From Pseudogemmobacter hezensis (GTDB lineage: Bacteria > Pseudomonadota > Alphaproteobacteria > Rhodobacterales > Rhodobacteraceae): DNA of 64,000 nucleotides. The position numbers were made by a program, and so were the translations under genes. Each line of letters starts with the position of its first letter. Within the stretch, counting starts at the first letter, position 1. Of the stretch, positions 20,206-29,150 are shown one piece after another. The notes under the pieces are model-generated. The model saw only the letters and a list, made by a program, of their open reading frames with translations, searched no databases and had not been told where the DNA came from. The stretch is taken from positions 305,434 through 369,433 of the forward strand of contig NZ_JABJXT010000002.1 in the NCBI RefSeq assembly GCF_013155295.1, given 5' to 3'.

Positions 20206-23198
20206 GTCAGATCCTCGGGCCAGGGCTGGGCGGTCAGATCCCATTCGCCAAAACGCGCCAGATCGTCGTAATCGCTGCGATCACGCATGCCCAGCATCGC
20301 CTGGCGGGCGGTATAGCCGCGACCGGGTTCCTCCCAGGCGCGGATCAGGCGGCGGAACTCTTCGAGGATCCGCGCCAGATCGCCCGGCCCCAGCGTATCC
20401 GAGACGGTTTTCAGATCCGCCGCCAGTCGGATATAGGCGATTTCGACCTCATCATGGGGGCCAACCTCGGGGAAAGCGCCCAGGCTGGCCATCACCGCCG
20501 CCAGATGCAGCTGTTTGGCAAAAGCCGCCTGCTGCTTTTCCGTAGGCGGCGCGCCGGTCTTGTAATCAACGATGCGCAGCCGTCCCTCGGGCGTGACATC
20601 GATGCGGTCAGGCTTGCCGATCAGGGTGAAATCGGGGTCCTGCAGGACGGCGGCATATTTCTTTTCCAGGGAAACCGTATGCCCGCCCTCGGCCAGCAGG
20701 CTTTCGACGAAAGGCTGCGCCAGATCGGCCATCCGCGCCCGCCAGATCGCCCGCATCGCAGGCCAGGCGACATCCTGTTCCAGCACCTGATCGGTGATCC
20801 GCATCAGCGCCTCAGCGGCGGCCTGGGGATCTGGGGGCAGCCCTTCGCGCAACAGCGCCTCTGGCACCTTGTGCAAAACCTCACCGCGCAGCCGCGCATC
20901 GGCCATCGGGCGCACCGGCATCAGGGGGCGCAGCCGCAACAGATGCCGCGCATAGATCGCATAGGGGTCACGGATCAGCTTTTCGATCTCGGTCAGCGAC
21001 AGCGATTTCGGCCGCGCCTCAACTGGCGGGCGGGGCGAGGGTCGCCGCGCCGCCACCGAGGCAATCGGCGCCTCGACCGCCACCGCGCCCTGCAGCCAGG
21101 CCGCGCCACGCCCGCGCATCGCGGCCAGCGCCTGCCGCCCGCCCGAGCCGGGCAGCCCGTCCATCAGATTGGTCAGCCTGTTCAGCCAGCGCGAGGGCAC
21201 GGTCTCAGCCTCGGCATTGCGATGCGCATGGCTAAGCGCCACCTCAGGCGCGGCAATCGCCATCTGCCAGTCATGGGCGGAAAGGCCGATGCGGCGCTCG
21301 GGCAGCAAGAGGCCCAGATCCATGCGCATTTTGCGGTTCAGCCAGGGGTCGGGGTCGGGCTGGGCGGGCCAGACGCCCTCGGTCAGGCCGGCAAGGATCA
21401 CCATATCCGCGCCCTGGACGCGGGCCTCCTGGGCGCCAAGGATCACGATCCGCTCATCCGCCGGGATCAGGCTGCGCACCTGGGCGCGGTTGATCACCCC
21501 ATCGGCCAGCGCCGCATAATCGCCCAGGCCCAGCGACAGCGCGGCAGGGGCCTCTTTCGCCAGATCATCCATGACCCGCAGCGCGGCCTCACCCGCCTCG
21601 GCCAGCCAGAGCTTGCCCGTATCTGTGGGCGCGGGATCGGTGGGCGCCGTATCGGTGGGCGCCGTATCGGTTGCGGCGGGATCAGCCGCGCCCGCCGAAA
21701 ACACCTCGGCGATTGCGCGGTGACGGGCGATCAGGTCAGGCAGGGGGCCGGGCGTCACCGCCTCTGACAAAGCCAGCGCCGCGCCCAGCCACTGTGCCCA
21801 GGCGGGCGCAAAGGGGTCGCGGTTTTTCTCAGCCCAGGCTTGCAGGAAATCGAGATCCGGGAAGGCGGGGCCGTTGCGCCGCAGTTCCAGCTCCAGCTCA
21901 TGGGTCAGCCGCAGATGCGGACCGCGCCTTGCGTTTGAATGGCACAGCGGGTGCTTCAGGATCGTCAGCACCTCATCGGCCATCAGCCGCTTGCCCATGG
22001 CCCGCGCCACCAGCCGCAGCATCCGCCCCGAGGGGCTGTGGATCAGCGGCGAGCCCGCAGAATCGTCGGGCACCAGCCGCCAGCGATCCAGCGCCGCCGT
22101 CACCCGCCGCGTCAGATCGCGGTCAGGCGTCAGCAGCGCCGCCGTCCTGCCCCGCGCCACCGCATCGCGCAGGCAAAGCGCAATCGCCTGGGCCTCGGCG
22201 CGGGGGTTGGGGGCCTCGATCAGGGTCATGCCCGCAGTGGCCGCGACCAGATCGCCAAGGCGCGGCCCCTCGGATATCCACTGATCGGTCACGGGGGCGG
22301 GGCGCATTGCCAGGGATATCAGACGGTTGCGGGCCGGATCGGGGCTGTCTGCCGCATCCCATTGCAAAACTTCATCCGGGTGCAGATCCAGCATCCGCAT
22401 CAGGCGGTGATAGCGGTATTGCGGGTGATCCTCCTGGCTGATGCCGTCATCCAGGCTGGCCCAGACCGGCGCGGGCTGGTCAAAGTCATAGCCCGGCACC
22501 AGGATCGCGCCCTGCGGCAGCTGCGCCACCGCCTGCATCAGAAGGGCCGAGGTGCCGCGCGATCCGGTCGAGCCTGCCACGATCACCGGATCCTGTGGCG
22601 GCACCGCCTGCCAGGCGGCGATCTGCGTCAGCACCGCCAGCCGCAGCCGCGCCTCACCGTCTGGGGCGACACCCCCGACAAAGAACTGCCCGATCAGCGA
22701 GACAAAGCGCCGCGTCCTGGCCCAATGTGCCGCGTGGCCCTCGATATCCAGGGTGTCCAGGCTGGCCGGGTCCACCGTCTCGGCCCGCATCTCATCCATC
22801 AGATTGGCGAGGCTGTCGGCCAGATCATAAAGCGCGTGACGGGGGGCAAGATCAGGCTCGGCCTGCAAGAGGCGGTCGATCAGCACCGCCAGCTCCAGCC
22901 TGCGGCCCAGCGGCGAGACGGCCTCGACCGCGCCCGTCAGCAAAGGGTCGTTGCCAGGTTCCGAGACCAGCCGCATCCGCGGCAAAAACCCCGCGCCGCG
23001 GGCGATAAAGGCCTCACGCAGGCGGCGGCGCATCCGCTGGCTGTTCAGGTAAACCGTCACCCGCGCCATGGCCTCAGGCGGCTGGCCCGCGAAACGGTCG
23101 ATCAGCCCCTGGGCCAGCCGGGCCGGGAAATCGGCGCCGGGGGGCAGGCCGAAAAGGCGGGGGCCTGGCTCTGGGAATACCGATTGGCAGACTGTCAT
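20202..23198 (-). CDS. addB: Double-strand-break repair nuclease AddB
   Basis: Partner of AddA. It is a UvrD-like but helicase-inactive scaffold with a C-terminal PD-(D/E)XK nuclease (LRIVDYKTGAPPTEKQQ). Middle motifs ILGAQEARVQGADMVILAGLTEGVWP match the alphaproteobacterial AddB family. I do not see the four-cysteine Fe-S staple of Bacillus AddB around the nuclease, consistent with the shorter alphaproteobacterial type. 998 residues. Its start overlaps the murU end and its stop overlaps the addA start. A (T-D-x-A-P) repeat lies near residue 515. Confidence 0.93.
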   Translation of the reverse strand: MTVCQSVFPEPGPRLFGLPPGADFPARLAQGLIDRFAGQPPEAMARVTVYLNSQRMRRRLREAFIARGAGFLPRMRLVSEPGNDPLLTGAVEAVSPLGRRLELAVLIDRLLQAEPDLAPRHALYDLADSLANLMDEMRAETVDPASLDTLDIEGHAAHWARTRRFVSLIGQFFVGGVAPDGEARLRLAVLTQIAAWQAVPPQDPVIVAGSTGSRGTSALLMQAVAQLPQGAILVPGYDFDQPAPVWASLDDGISQEDHPQYRYHRLMRMLDLHPDEVLQWDAADSPDPARNRLISLAMRPAPVTDQWISEGPRLGDLVAATAGMTLIEAPNPRAEAQAIALCLRDAVARGRTAALLTPDRDLTRRVTAALDRWRLVPDDSAGSPLIHSPSGRMLRLVARAMGKRLMADEVLTILKHPLCHSNARRGPHLRLTHELELELRRNGPAFPDLDFLQAWAEKNRDPFAPAWAQWLGAALALSEAVTPGPLPDLIARHRAIAEVFSAGAADPAATDTAPTDTAPTDPAPTDTGKLWLAEAGEAALRVMDDLAKEAPAALSLGLGDYAALADGVINRAQVRSLIPADERIVILGAQEARVQGADMVILAGLTEGVWPAQPDPDPWLNRKMRMDLGLLLPERRIGLSAHDWQMAIAAPEVALSHAHRNAEAETVPSRWLNRLTNLMDGLPGSGGRQALAAMRGRGAAWLQGAVAVEAPIASVAARRPSPRPPVEARPKSLSLTEIEKLIRDPYAIYARHLLRLRPLMPVRPMADARLRGEVLHKVPEALLREGLPPDPQAAAEALMRITDQVLEQDVAWPAMRAIWRARMADLAQPFVESLLAEGGHTVSLEKKYAAVLQDPDFTLIGKPDRIDVTPEGRLRIVDYKTGAPPTEKQQAAFAKQLHLAAVMASLGAFPEVGPHDEVEIAYIRLAADLKTVSDTLGPGDLARILEEFRRLIRAWEEPGRGYTARQAMLGMRDRSDYDDLARFGEWDLTAQPWPEDLT
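21619..21678 (-). repeat. 15-bp tandem repeat within addB
   Basis: Four near-identical 15-bp units (consensus GTATCGGTGGGCGCC on the plus strand) encode a Thr-Asp-x-Ala-Pro linker in AddB. The unit length is a multiple of three, so copy-number change keeps the frame. Confidence 0.85.
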
Positions 23199-23914
23199 TT
23201 CGCGGCGGCCAGCATCGCCTCGGCCTCGGCAAGGCCCTCAGGGCTGCCGACATCGCACCAGCCGCCCGGCCAGACCAGGCCATAGGCGCGGTCGTTGCGG
23301 ATCATCTCATCCCAGACGAGGTTCAGGGAAAACGCGCCCGTCGGCTGGCGAAACAGCCAGTCGGTGCGCAGGATCTGCGCGCCCAGATAGACCATGCCAT
23401 TTGGCATCATATCGCGCCCGGTCTCGCTGTCTTTGGGCATGCGCATGATGCGGCCATCGCGGCCAAGGGTGAAATCCGACCCGCCCTTGCGCCCCGGCAG
23501 CCCCGCACGCGGGGCCAGCAGCAAAAGCGCCCCCATCTTCAGCGGATCCCAGTTGCGGGCCAGCGCCTTCAGCGGGTTCCCCCCCGTCCAGACCGCATCG
23601 GGGTTCAGCGTCATCACCGCCCCATGGCCAAGCGCCGGCAGCGCCTGGCGCAGCCCGCCCCCGGTCTCCAGCAGCTCTTTTTCATGGCTGATCCTGACCG
23701 GGCGGCCCATCAGATGGCTGACGATCTGCTCTGACAGGTAATGCGTGTTCACCACCACGGGGCGGCAGCGGGCGGCCCGGCCAAAGGCCAGCGCCCGGTC
23801 CAGCATGGGCACACCGCCGACCCGGATCAGCGGCTTTGGCCTCACCTGGGTCAGATGGCGCATCCTGGTGCCAAGGCCTGCGGCAAATACCATCAGCGGG
23901 AAACGGTCGGCCAT
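23195..23914 (-). CDS. murU: N-acetylmuramate-1-phosphate uridylyltransferase (MurU-like)
   Basis: Nucleotidyltransferase of 239 residues with the sugar-nucleotide pyrophosphorylase signature near residue 11 (AAGLGTRMRHLT then RPKPLIRVGG), ETGGGLRQAL and a C-terminal WCDVGSPEGLAEAEA. In cell-wall recycling MurU converts MurNAc-alpha-1-phosphate to UDP-MurNAc, bypassing the fosfomycin-sensitive MurA step. The MurU call rests on adjacency to the AmgK-like kinase, a pairing known from Pseudomonas and Caulobacter. It overlaps amgK by about 22 bp and addB by 4. Confidence 0.85.
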   Translation of the reverse strand: MADRFPLMVFAAGLGTRMRHLTQVRPKPLIRVGGVPMLDRALAFGRAARCRPVVVNTHYLSEQIVSHLMGRPVRISHEKELLETGGGLRQALPALGHGAVMTLNPDAVWTGGNPLKALARNWDPLKMGALLLLAPRAGLPGRKGGSDFTLGRDGRIMRMPKDSETGRDMMPNGMVYLGAQILRTDWLFRQPTGAFSLNLVWDEMIRNDRAYGLVWPGGWCDVGSPEGLAEAEAMLAAAK

Positions 23915-24897
23915 GCCCTGATCCTTTCGATGATCTCTGTGTCCGGCTCTGGCAGGATCGCCAGCACCTGCCCGCGCAGCGCCGCCAGCGCCGGATGCGA
24001 GAGGTTGCGCATCAGCTGCCCCCAGACGCGCGGCAAAAAGGCAAGGTAGCGGTCCTTGCCCGCCACCATCGAAAGCCGCGCGAAAATCCCGATAATCCGC
24101 AATGCCCTGAGCGCCCCCAGCGTCGCATAAGCCACGCCGATCCGGGCCGGGTCCTGGCCGCTTTGGGCGGCGAAATACGCCAGAACCTGCGCTTCGGTCG
24201 CGGGGGTCACATCGCGGCGGGCATCTTGCAGCAAAGAGACCAGGTCATATTCCGGCTGCCCCATCTGGCCCAGCTGGAAATCCAGCAGCCCCACGCGGGC
24301 AACGCCTTCCCGCTCGGGCAGCCAGAGCAGATTTTCGGCGTGATAATCGCGCAGGATCAGCACACGCGGCCCATCGGCATGGGCACGGATCGCATCCTCC
24401 AGCGCCTGCAGCATCGGGGCCGCATCGGGCAGCGCCCCCGTCGCCGCATGGGCGTAAAACTCTGCCGCCAGCCCGGCCGAGGCGGCCCAGTCTGCCGCGC
24501 CAAGGTCCGGCAGCCCGCCGGGAGCAGGCGCGGCCTGCAGGCGCAAAAGCACATCCGCCGCCGCCTGATAAAGCGCAGGCTCAGCACCGGGATCAGCCTC
24601 AAGCAGGCGGGCGAAAATCCCGTCGCCCAGATCCTCGATCAGCATCAGGCCCTGGGCCTCATCCAATGCCAGCGTGCGCGGCGGCGACAGGCCAAGCCCC
24701 GCCAGATGCGCCCCGATCCGGTGAAACGCGCCCACATCATCGCCGCAACCGGGCGGCGCATCCATCAAAACCGCCCGCTGATCGCCAAGCGCAACCCGCT
24801 CATAGGACCGGGCCGAGGCATCCCCGGCCAGCCAGTGCCGGGACGCCCCCGTCCAGCCCGCCTGCGCCAGAAAATCCGGGATCAGCGCCTCTCTCAT
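23893..24897 (-). CDS. amgK: Anomeric MurNAc/GlcNAc kinase (AmgK-like phosphotransferase)
   Basis: Aminoglycoside-phosphotransferase-fold kinase of 334 residues. Catalytic loop ILRDYHAENLLW and metal-binding VGLLDFQLGQMG are intact; DASARSYERV near the N-terminus is the P-loop-like region. AmgK phosphorylates the anomeric hydroxyl of recovered MurNAc for MurU. The start at 24897 overlaps the tsaE stop (ATGA); an upstream in-frame start would lie inside tsaE. The specific sugar is inferred from the murU neighbour. Confidence 0.85.
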   Translation of the reverse strand: MREALIPDFLAQAGWTGASRHWLAGDASARSYERVALGDQRAVLMDAPPGCGDDVGAFHRIGAHLAGLGLSPPRTLALDEAQGLMLIEDLGDGIFARLLEADPGAEPALYQAAADVLLRLQAAPAPGGLPDLGAADWAASAGLAAEFYAHAATGALPDAAPMLQALEDAIRAHADGPRVLILRDYHAENLLWLPEREGVARVGLLDFQLGQMGQPEYDLVSLLQDARRDVTPATEAQVLAYFAAQSGQDPARIGVAYATLGALRALRIIGIFARLSMVAGKDRYLAFLPRVWGQLMRNLSHPALAALRGQVLAILPEPDTEIIERIRAWPTVSR

Positions 24898-25358
24898 CGC
24901 ACGCCCTCGGACGGCTGCGCGAGGCAGGTGATGAATTCCGCAGGCGCAGTCAGATGCAGCAGCCGCCCCTCGCCCTGATAGGACAGGGTGACACGGATCG
25001 CGTCTTCGGGCGTATAGGGGCCAAGGCGGTCGGGCCATTCGATCAGCAAAATATCATGGCCAATCGCCGCGCTTAACCCCAGCTCTTCGATCTCGCTGGC
25101 ATCGCTGAGGCGGTAGAGATCGGCATGCCAGACCTCTGCAACCTCGGTCTCATAGGTCTGGACCAGGGTGAAGGTCGGCGATGGCACGTCGATTTCCGCC
25201 CCCGCCATCGCGCGGATCGCGGCGCGGGCCAGATGCGATTTGCCCGCACCCACCGGGCCAGACAGCAAGACCGTCATGCCCGGGCGCAAACAAAGGCCGA
25301 AACGCGCCCCGAAAAGACGCGCCTCTTCCTCATCATGCAGATGATATTCCTGTTCCAT
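24894..25358 (-). CDS. tsaE: tRNA threonylcarbamoyladenosine biosynthesis ATPase TsaE
   Basis: ATPase needed with TsaB and TsaD for the t6A37 modification of ANN-decoding tRNAs. Walker A is at residues 34-41 (GPVGAGKS), and VPSPTFTLVQTYE and IEWPDRLG are family hallmarks. 154 residues, normal. It is first of the tightly overlapped tsaE-amgK-murU-addB-addA set and follows aroC by 38 bp. Confidence 0.95.
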   Translation of the reverse strand: MEQEYHLHDEEEARLFGARFGLCLRPGMTVLLSGPVGAGKSHLARAAIRAMAGAEIDVPSPTFTLVQTYETEVAEVWHADLYRLSDASEIEELGLSAAIGHDILLIEWPDRLGPYTPEDAIRVTLSYQGEGRLLHLTAPAEFITCLAQPSEGVR

Positions 25359-25396
25359 ATGGCTTTGTCACCCGCGCCGGGGCCGGGTGCAAGCAC

Positions 25397-26497
25397 TCAG
25401 CCGATGCGACCGCGCCGCCCGCCGGTCTGGCCGCGATCCAGCAGGATATGGTCCAGGATCACGCAGGCCATCATCGCCTCGCCCACGGGCACGGCGCGAA
25501 TGCCGACGCAGGGGTCGTGGCGGCCCTTGGTCACCAGATCCAGCTCTTGCCCGAACTGGTTCACGGTGCGGCGCGGCGTCAGGATCGAAGAGGTCGGCTT
25601 GACCGCGAAACGGCACACCACCGGCTGCCCGGTCGAGATGCCGCCCAAAATCCCGCCCGCATGATTCGAGCTGAACTGAACCCCATCCGGCCCCATCCGC
25701 ATTTCGTCGGCGTTCTCAACCCCGGTCAGCGCGGCCGAGGCCATGCCTTCGCCGATCTCAACCCCTTTAACCGCGTTGATCGACATCATCGCCGCCGCCA
25801 GATCGGCATCAAGCTTACCGTAAAGGGGCGCCCCGATCCCGGCGGGCACGCCCTCGGCCAGCACCTCGATCACCGCGCCGATGGAATTATGCGTCTTGCG
25901 CAGCTCATCCAGGTAATCCGCCCATTCCCGCGCCGCGACGACATCGGGGCAAAAGAACGGGTTCTCGCGGATCTGGGCCATGTCAAAGCGCAGACGGTCG
26001 GCCTTTTTCTCGCCCATCTGCAGCATATAGCCGGTGATCTTCACCTCGGGCGCCAGCACATCCAGCACCGCCCGCGCAACGCCCCCCGCCGCCACCCGCG
26101 CCGCCGTCTCACGCGCCGAGGAACGCCCGCCGCCGCGATAATCGCGCACGCCATATTTCATGTGGTAGGTGATGTCGGCATGGCCGGGGCGGAAAGCCTG
26201 GGCGATCTCGCCGTAATCCTTGCTGCGCTGATCGGTGTTCTCAATCATCAGCTGAATGGGGGTGCCGGTGGTCACGCCCTCAAACACGCCCGAAAGGATC
26301 TTCACCTCATCGGCCTCACGCCGCTGGGTGGTGAACTTAGAGGTGCCGGGCTTGCGCTGATCCAGCCAGGGCTGGATATCGGCCTCGGACAGGCGGATGC
26401 CGGGCGGGCAGCCATCCACGGTGCAGCCAAGCGCCGGACCATGGCTTTCGCCCCAGGTGGTGACGCGGAAGAGATGGCCGAAAGTGTTCAGGCTCAT
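25397..26497 (-). CDS. aroC: Chorismate synthase
   Basis: Last step of the shikimate pathway: EPSP to chorismate, using reduced FMN. The protein begins [20 protein letters not shown], the conserved signature; also [29 protein letters not shown] and a C-terminal [14 protein letters not shown]. The ATG at 26497 has GGAG and yields 366 residues. The upstream intergenic region (26498-26821), shared with the divergent TerC gene, shows no gene I can support. Confidence 0.97.
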   Translation of the reverse strand: MSLNTFGHLFRVTTWGESHGPALGCTVDGCPPGIRLSEADIQPWLDQRKPGTSKFTTQRREADEVKILSGVFEGVTTGTPIQLMIENTDQRSKDYGEIAQAFRPGHADITYHMKYGVRDYRGGGRSSARETAARVAAGGVARAVLDVLAPEVKITGYMLQMGEKKADRLRFDMAQIRENPFFCPDVVAAREWADYLDELRKTHNSIGAVIEVLAEGVPAGIGAPLYGKLDADLAAAMMSINAVKGVEIGEGMASAALTGVENADEMRMGPDGVQFSSNHAGGILGGISTGQPVVCRFAVKPTSSILTPRRTVNQFGQELDLVTKGRHDPCVGIRAVPVGEAMMACVILDHILLDRGQTGGRRGRIG

Positions 26498-26821
26498 GAA
26501 AGGCTCCGGGCTTGGGGCACAGCGTGATATCTGCGCAATCATCGGGGCTGGCATAGCCCCCCGCCTTGCCCCGCATCAACACTTATCAACAAAAAAGTGA
26601 TCAGCGGGGTTGAAACAGCGCCCAAAGCCCCCATTTGCCACGGGCGGGCCGGGCCCCTCTGGCGGCAGGACAAACTTTCCGGGACTTTGACCACGGAAAA
26701 CCTGACGTGATGTCGGACCGCATCGGGAAAACGCGCCCGATGGATTGCCCGGCATTTCCCGCATGTCTGACACATGCAGATCGGTCACTCCCTCCGGCGC
26801 CAGTCATAAGGGCAAAGGCGG

Positions 26822-27856
26822 ATGGAGATCCTGCTTACACTGTTTCTGGGCAAGCCGCTCTGGCTCTGGCTCACATTTATATCAATCGTTCTGGTGCTCC
26901 TGGTGCTGGATCTCGGCCTGTTCAACAAGGGCGACCAGGAGATCGGCGTCGCCAAAAGCCTGAAACTCTCGGCTTTCTACGTCACACTTGGGCTGCTGTT
27001 CTCGCTCTTCGTCTGGTGGCAGATCAGCGCCGAGGCGGCAGGCCTCTATCTCACCGCCTTCGTGGTCGAGAAATCGCTGGCGATGGACAATGTTTTCGTC
27101 ATCGCGATGATCTTCGGCTTCTTCGCCATCCCCCGCAAATACCAGCACCGCGCCCTGTTCTGGGGCGTCCTGGGCGTGATCGTGCTGCGCGGTCTGATGA
27201 TCGGCTTTGGCGCTGCGCTCGTGAACAACTACCACTGGGTGCTTTATATCTTCGCCGCCTTCCTGATCTTCACCGGCATCAAAATGCTCTTCGCCAAAGA
27301 AGATGACGCGCCAGACATCGCCAACAACCCGGTGCTGAAATTCCTCAAACGCCGCCTGCGCGTCACCGAAGAACTGCACGGCCATGATTTCACCGTGCGC
27401 AAACCAGACCCCAAAACCGGCAAGCTGAAACTCTATGCCACGCCGCTTTTGCTGGCGCTGATCATGGTAGAAATCGCCGATGTGGTCTTTGCGGTCGATT
27501 CCGTGCCTGCGGTCTTTGCGATCACCTCTGACCCCTATATCGTCTTCACCTCGAACATCTTCGCCATTCTCGGCCTGCGCGCGCTTTACTTCGCGCTTGC
27601 CGCGATCCTGCACCGTTTCGCCTATCTGAAATACGCGCTGGCGATCCTGCTGATCTTCATCGGCTCGAAAGTGTTCATCGCCGACCTTCTCAACCTTGAG
27701 AAATTCCCGGCCTCGGTCTCGCTGGGCGTCACCTTCCTGATCCTTGCAAGCGGCGTCATCGTCTCCCTGTGGAAAACCCGCGGCCAGCCCGCCCATGAAA
27801 CCCTGCCGGGCGAGCCGGGCGACGAACACCCCGCCCGCCACCAACCAAACCACTGA
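26822..27856 (+). CDS. TerC/Alx-family integral membrane protein
   Basis: 344 residues with about nine membrane segments and the TerC acidic motifs: FVVEKSLAMDNVFVIAMIF near residue 80 and IMVEIADVVFAVDSVPAVFAI near 220, whose Asp and Glu residues sit in the membrane. Relatives export Mn2+ or help load metals onto exoenzymes; some are linked to tellurite resistance. The C-terminal tail is hydrophilic (PGDEHPARHQPNH). A yybP-ykoY Mn riboswitch often precedes such genes, but I do not find its core here. Confidence 0.9.
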   Translation: MEILLTLFLGKPLWLWLTFISIVLVLLVLDLGLFNKGDQEIGVAKSLKLSAFYVTLGLLFSLFVWWQISAEAAGLYLTAFVVEKSLAMDNVFVIAMIFGFFAIPRKYQHRALFWGVLGVIVLRGLMIGFGAALVNNYHWVLYIFAAFLIFTGIKMLFAKEDDAPDIANNPVLKFLKRRLRVTEELHGHDFTVRKPDPKTGKLKLYATPLLLALIMVEIADVVFAVDSVPAVFAITSDPYIVFTSNIFAILGLRALYFALAAILHRFAYLKYALAILLIFIGSKVFIADLLNLEKFPASVSLGVTFLILASGVIVSLWKTRGQPAHETLPGEPGDEHPARHQPNH

Positions 27857-27876
27857 CCAAACCACGGAACCAATTC

Positions 27877-27902
27877 GAAAGGGGGCGCCACCGCCCCCTT
27901 TC
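27877..27902 (+). terminator. Terminator after the TerC-family gene
   Basis: 11-bp perfect stem (27877-27887 with 27892-27902), 20 bp past the stop. The following T-tract is poor. Confidence 0.65.
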
Positions 27903-27906
27903 ATCT

Positions 27907-27958
27907 GTCCTGAAATATCCCGGGGGAGAGGCGCTTTGCGCCTCGGGGGCAGAGCCCC
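27907..27958. repeat. Rhodobacteraceae-type intergenic palindromic element
   Basis: A stretch beginning TCCTGAAATATCCCGGGGG contains two nested palindromes: GAGGCGC-TTT-GCGCCTC (27928-27944) and GGGGC-AGA-GCCCC (27946-27958). I recall near-identical sequence recurring between genes of Rhodobacter, Paracoccus and Ruegeria. The rest of the gap to the riboswitch is empty. Confidence 0.5.
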
Positions 27959-28023
27959 AAACCACCACGGCACCTCACCACATCCCCCCACTTGCGCCCC
28001 AAAACCAATCCCCTATGCTCACC

Positions 28024-28113
28024 CCCACCTCGGGGTGCCCTGATCAGGGCTGAGATGCGCTACGCGGACCCGTCGAACCTGAACCGGCTCATACCGGCGG
28101 AGGGAAGGTGCAT
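28024..28113 (+). promoter_or_regulatory. TPP riboswitch (THI element)
   Basis: Canonical aptamer: GGGGTGCCC, then GGGCTGAGATG, then ACCCGTCGAACCTGA, CCGGCTCATACCGG and GGAGGGAAGGTG. It lies 48 bp upstream of thiB. Binding of thiamine pyrophosphate should switch off thiBPQ, probably by hiding the ribosome-binding site, as in other proteobacteria. Confidence 0.97.
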
Positions 28114-28160
28114 CGGAGAAATCCGGGCCCCGGGCCTTCCGTCGCAACTGGAGGACCCAA

Positions 28161-29150
28161 ATGAGACCCTTCCTTGCGGCGTGTTTCCTGACCCTGCCCA
28201 GCCTTGCTCTGCCGGGCCTGGCGGTTGCAGAAACACCTGTCCTGACCGTCATGACCTATGACAGCTTCACCTCGGAATGGGGCCCCGGCCCCGCCATCGA
28301 GAAAGCCTTCGAGGAACATTGCGGCTGCGATCTGCGCTTTATCACCGGCGGCGACGGGGCCGCACTTCTGGCGCGGCTGCAGCTGGAAGGGGCCTCAAGC
28401 GAGGCCGATATCGTGCTGGGCCTCGACACCAATCTGACCGCCCAGGCCCAGGCCAGCGGGCTGTTCGCCCCCCATGGCGCCGACCCGGCCACGGCGCTGC
28501 CGATCCCCTATCAGGATCCGCTGTTTTTGCCCTATGACTGGGGCTGGTTCGCCTTCGTCTATGACAAGACCCGCACCGCGATGCCGCCCGAAGATTTCCG
28601 CGCGCTTGGCGACAGCGATCTGAAGATCGTAATCCAGGATCCGCGCTCATCCACCCCGGGCCTTGGGCTGCTGATGTGGGTTAAGGCCGCCTATGGCGAT
28701 CAGGCCCCTGACATCTGGGCAGGCCTTTCAGACAATATCCTGACCGTGACGCCGGGCTGGTCCGAAGCCTACGGTCTTTTCCTGGAAGGTGAGGCCGATA
28801 TGGTCCTCTCTTACTCGACCTCACCCGCCTATCACCGCCTGGCCGAGCAGGACGACAGCAAGGACTGGGTCGAATTTGCCGAGGGCCATTACCTGCAGAT
28901 CGAGGTCGCGGGCCTGCTCGCGTCCTCAAAACAACCCGAACTGGCGCGTGAATTCCTGACCTTCACCCAATCCCCCGCCTTCCAGTCGGTCATCCCGGAA
29001 ACAAACTGGATGTATCCGGCCGCCAGCCAGACCCTGCCCGAAGGCTTTGAAACCCATCGCCCGGCAAAATCGCTGCTTCTTGGCGCCGATGAGGCGCTGG
29101 AGGCGCGGGCGACCGCGCTGACCGAATGGCAAGCCGCCCTCGGTCGCTAG
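28161..29150 (+). CDS. thiB: Thiamine ABC transporter, periplasmic binding protein
   Basis: Binds thiamine and its phosphates in the periplasm. The N-terminal signal peptide (cleavage after AVAE or similar near residue 23) is followed by VLTVMTYDSFTSEWGPGP, the typical ThiB start. YDWGWFAFVYDKT and SYSTSPAYHR match the family. 329 residues. It is directly under the TPP riboswitch and overlaps thiP by 25 bp. Confidence 0.95.
   Translation: MRPFLAACFLTLPSLALPGLAVAETPVLTVMTYDSFTSEWGPGPAIEKAFEEHCGCDLRFITGGDGAALLARLQLEGASSEADIVLGLDTNLTAQAQASGLFAPHGADPATALPIPYQDPLFLPYDWGWFAFVYDKTRTAMPPEDFRALGDSDLKIVIQDPRSSTPGLGLLMWVKAAYGDQAPDIWAGLSDNILTVTPGWSEAYGLFLEGEADMVLSYSTSPAYHRLAEQDDSKDWVEFAEGHYLQIEVAGLLASSKQPELAREFLTFTQSPAFQSVIPETNWMYPAASQTLPEGFETHRPAKSLLLGADEALEARATALTEWQAALGR

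Noticed and set aside
26640-26821. Possible yybP-ykoY Mn riboswitch before the TerC-family gene
   Set aside because: Expected from other bacteria, but the conserved core (GGGGAGUAG and partner strands) is not found on the plus strand.
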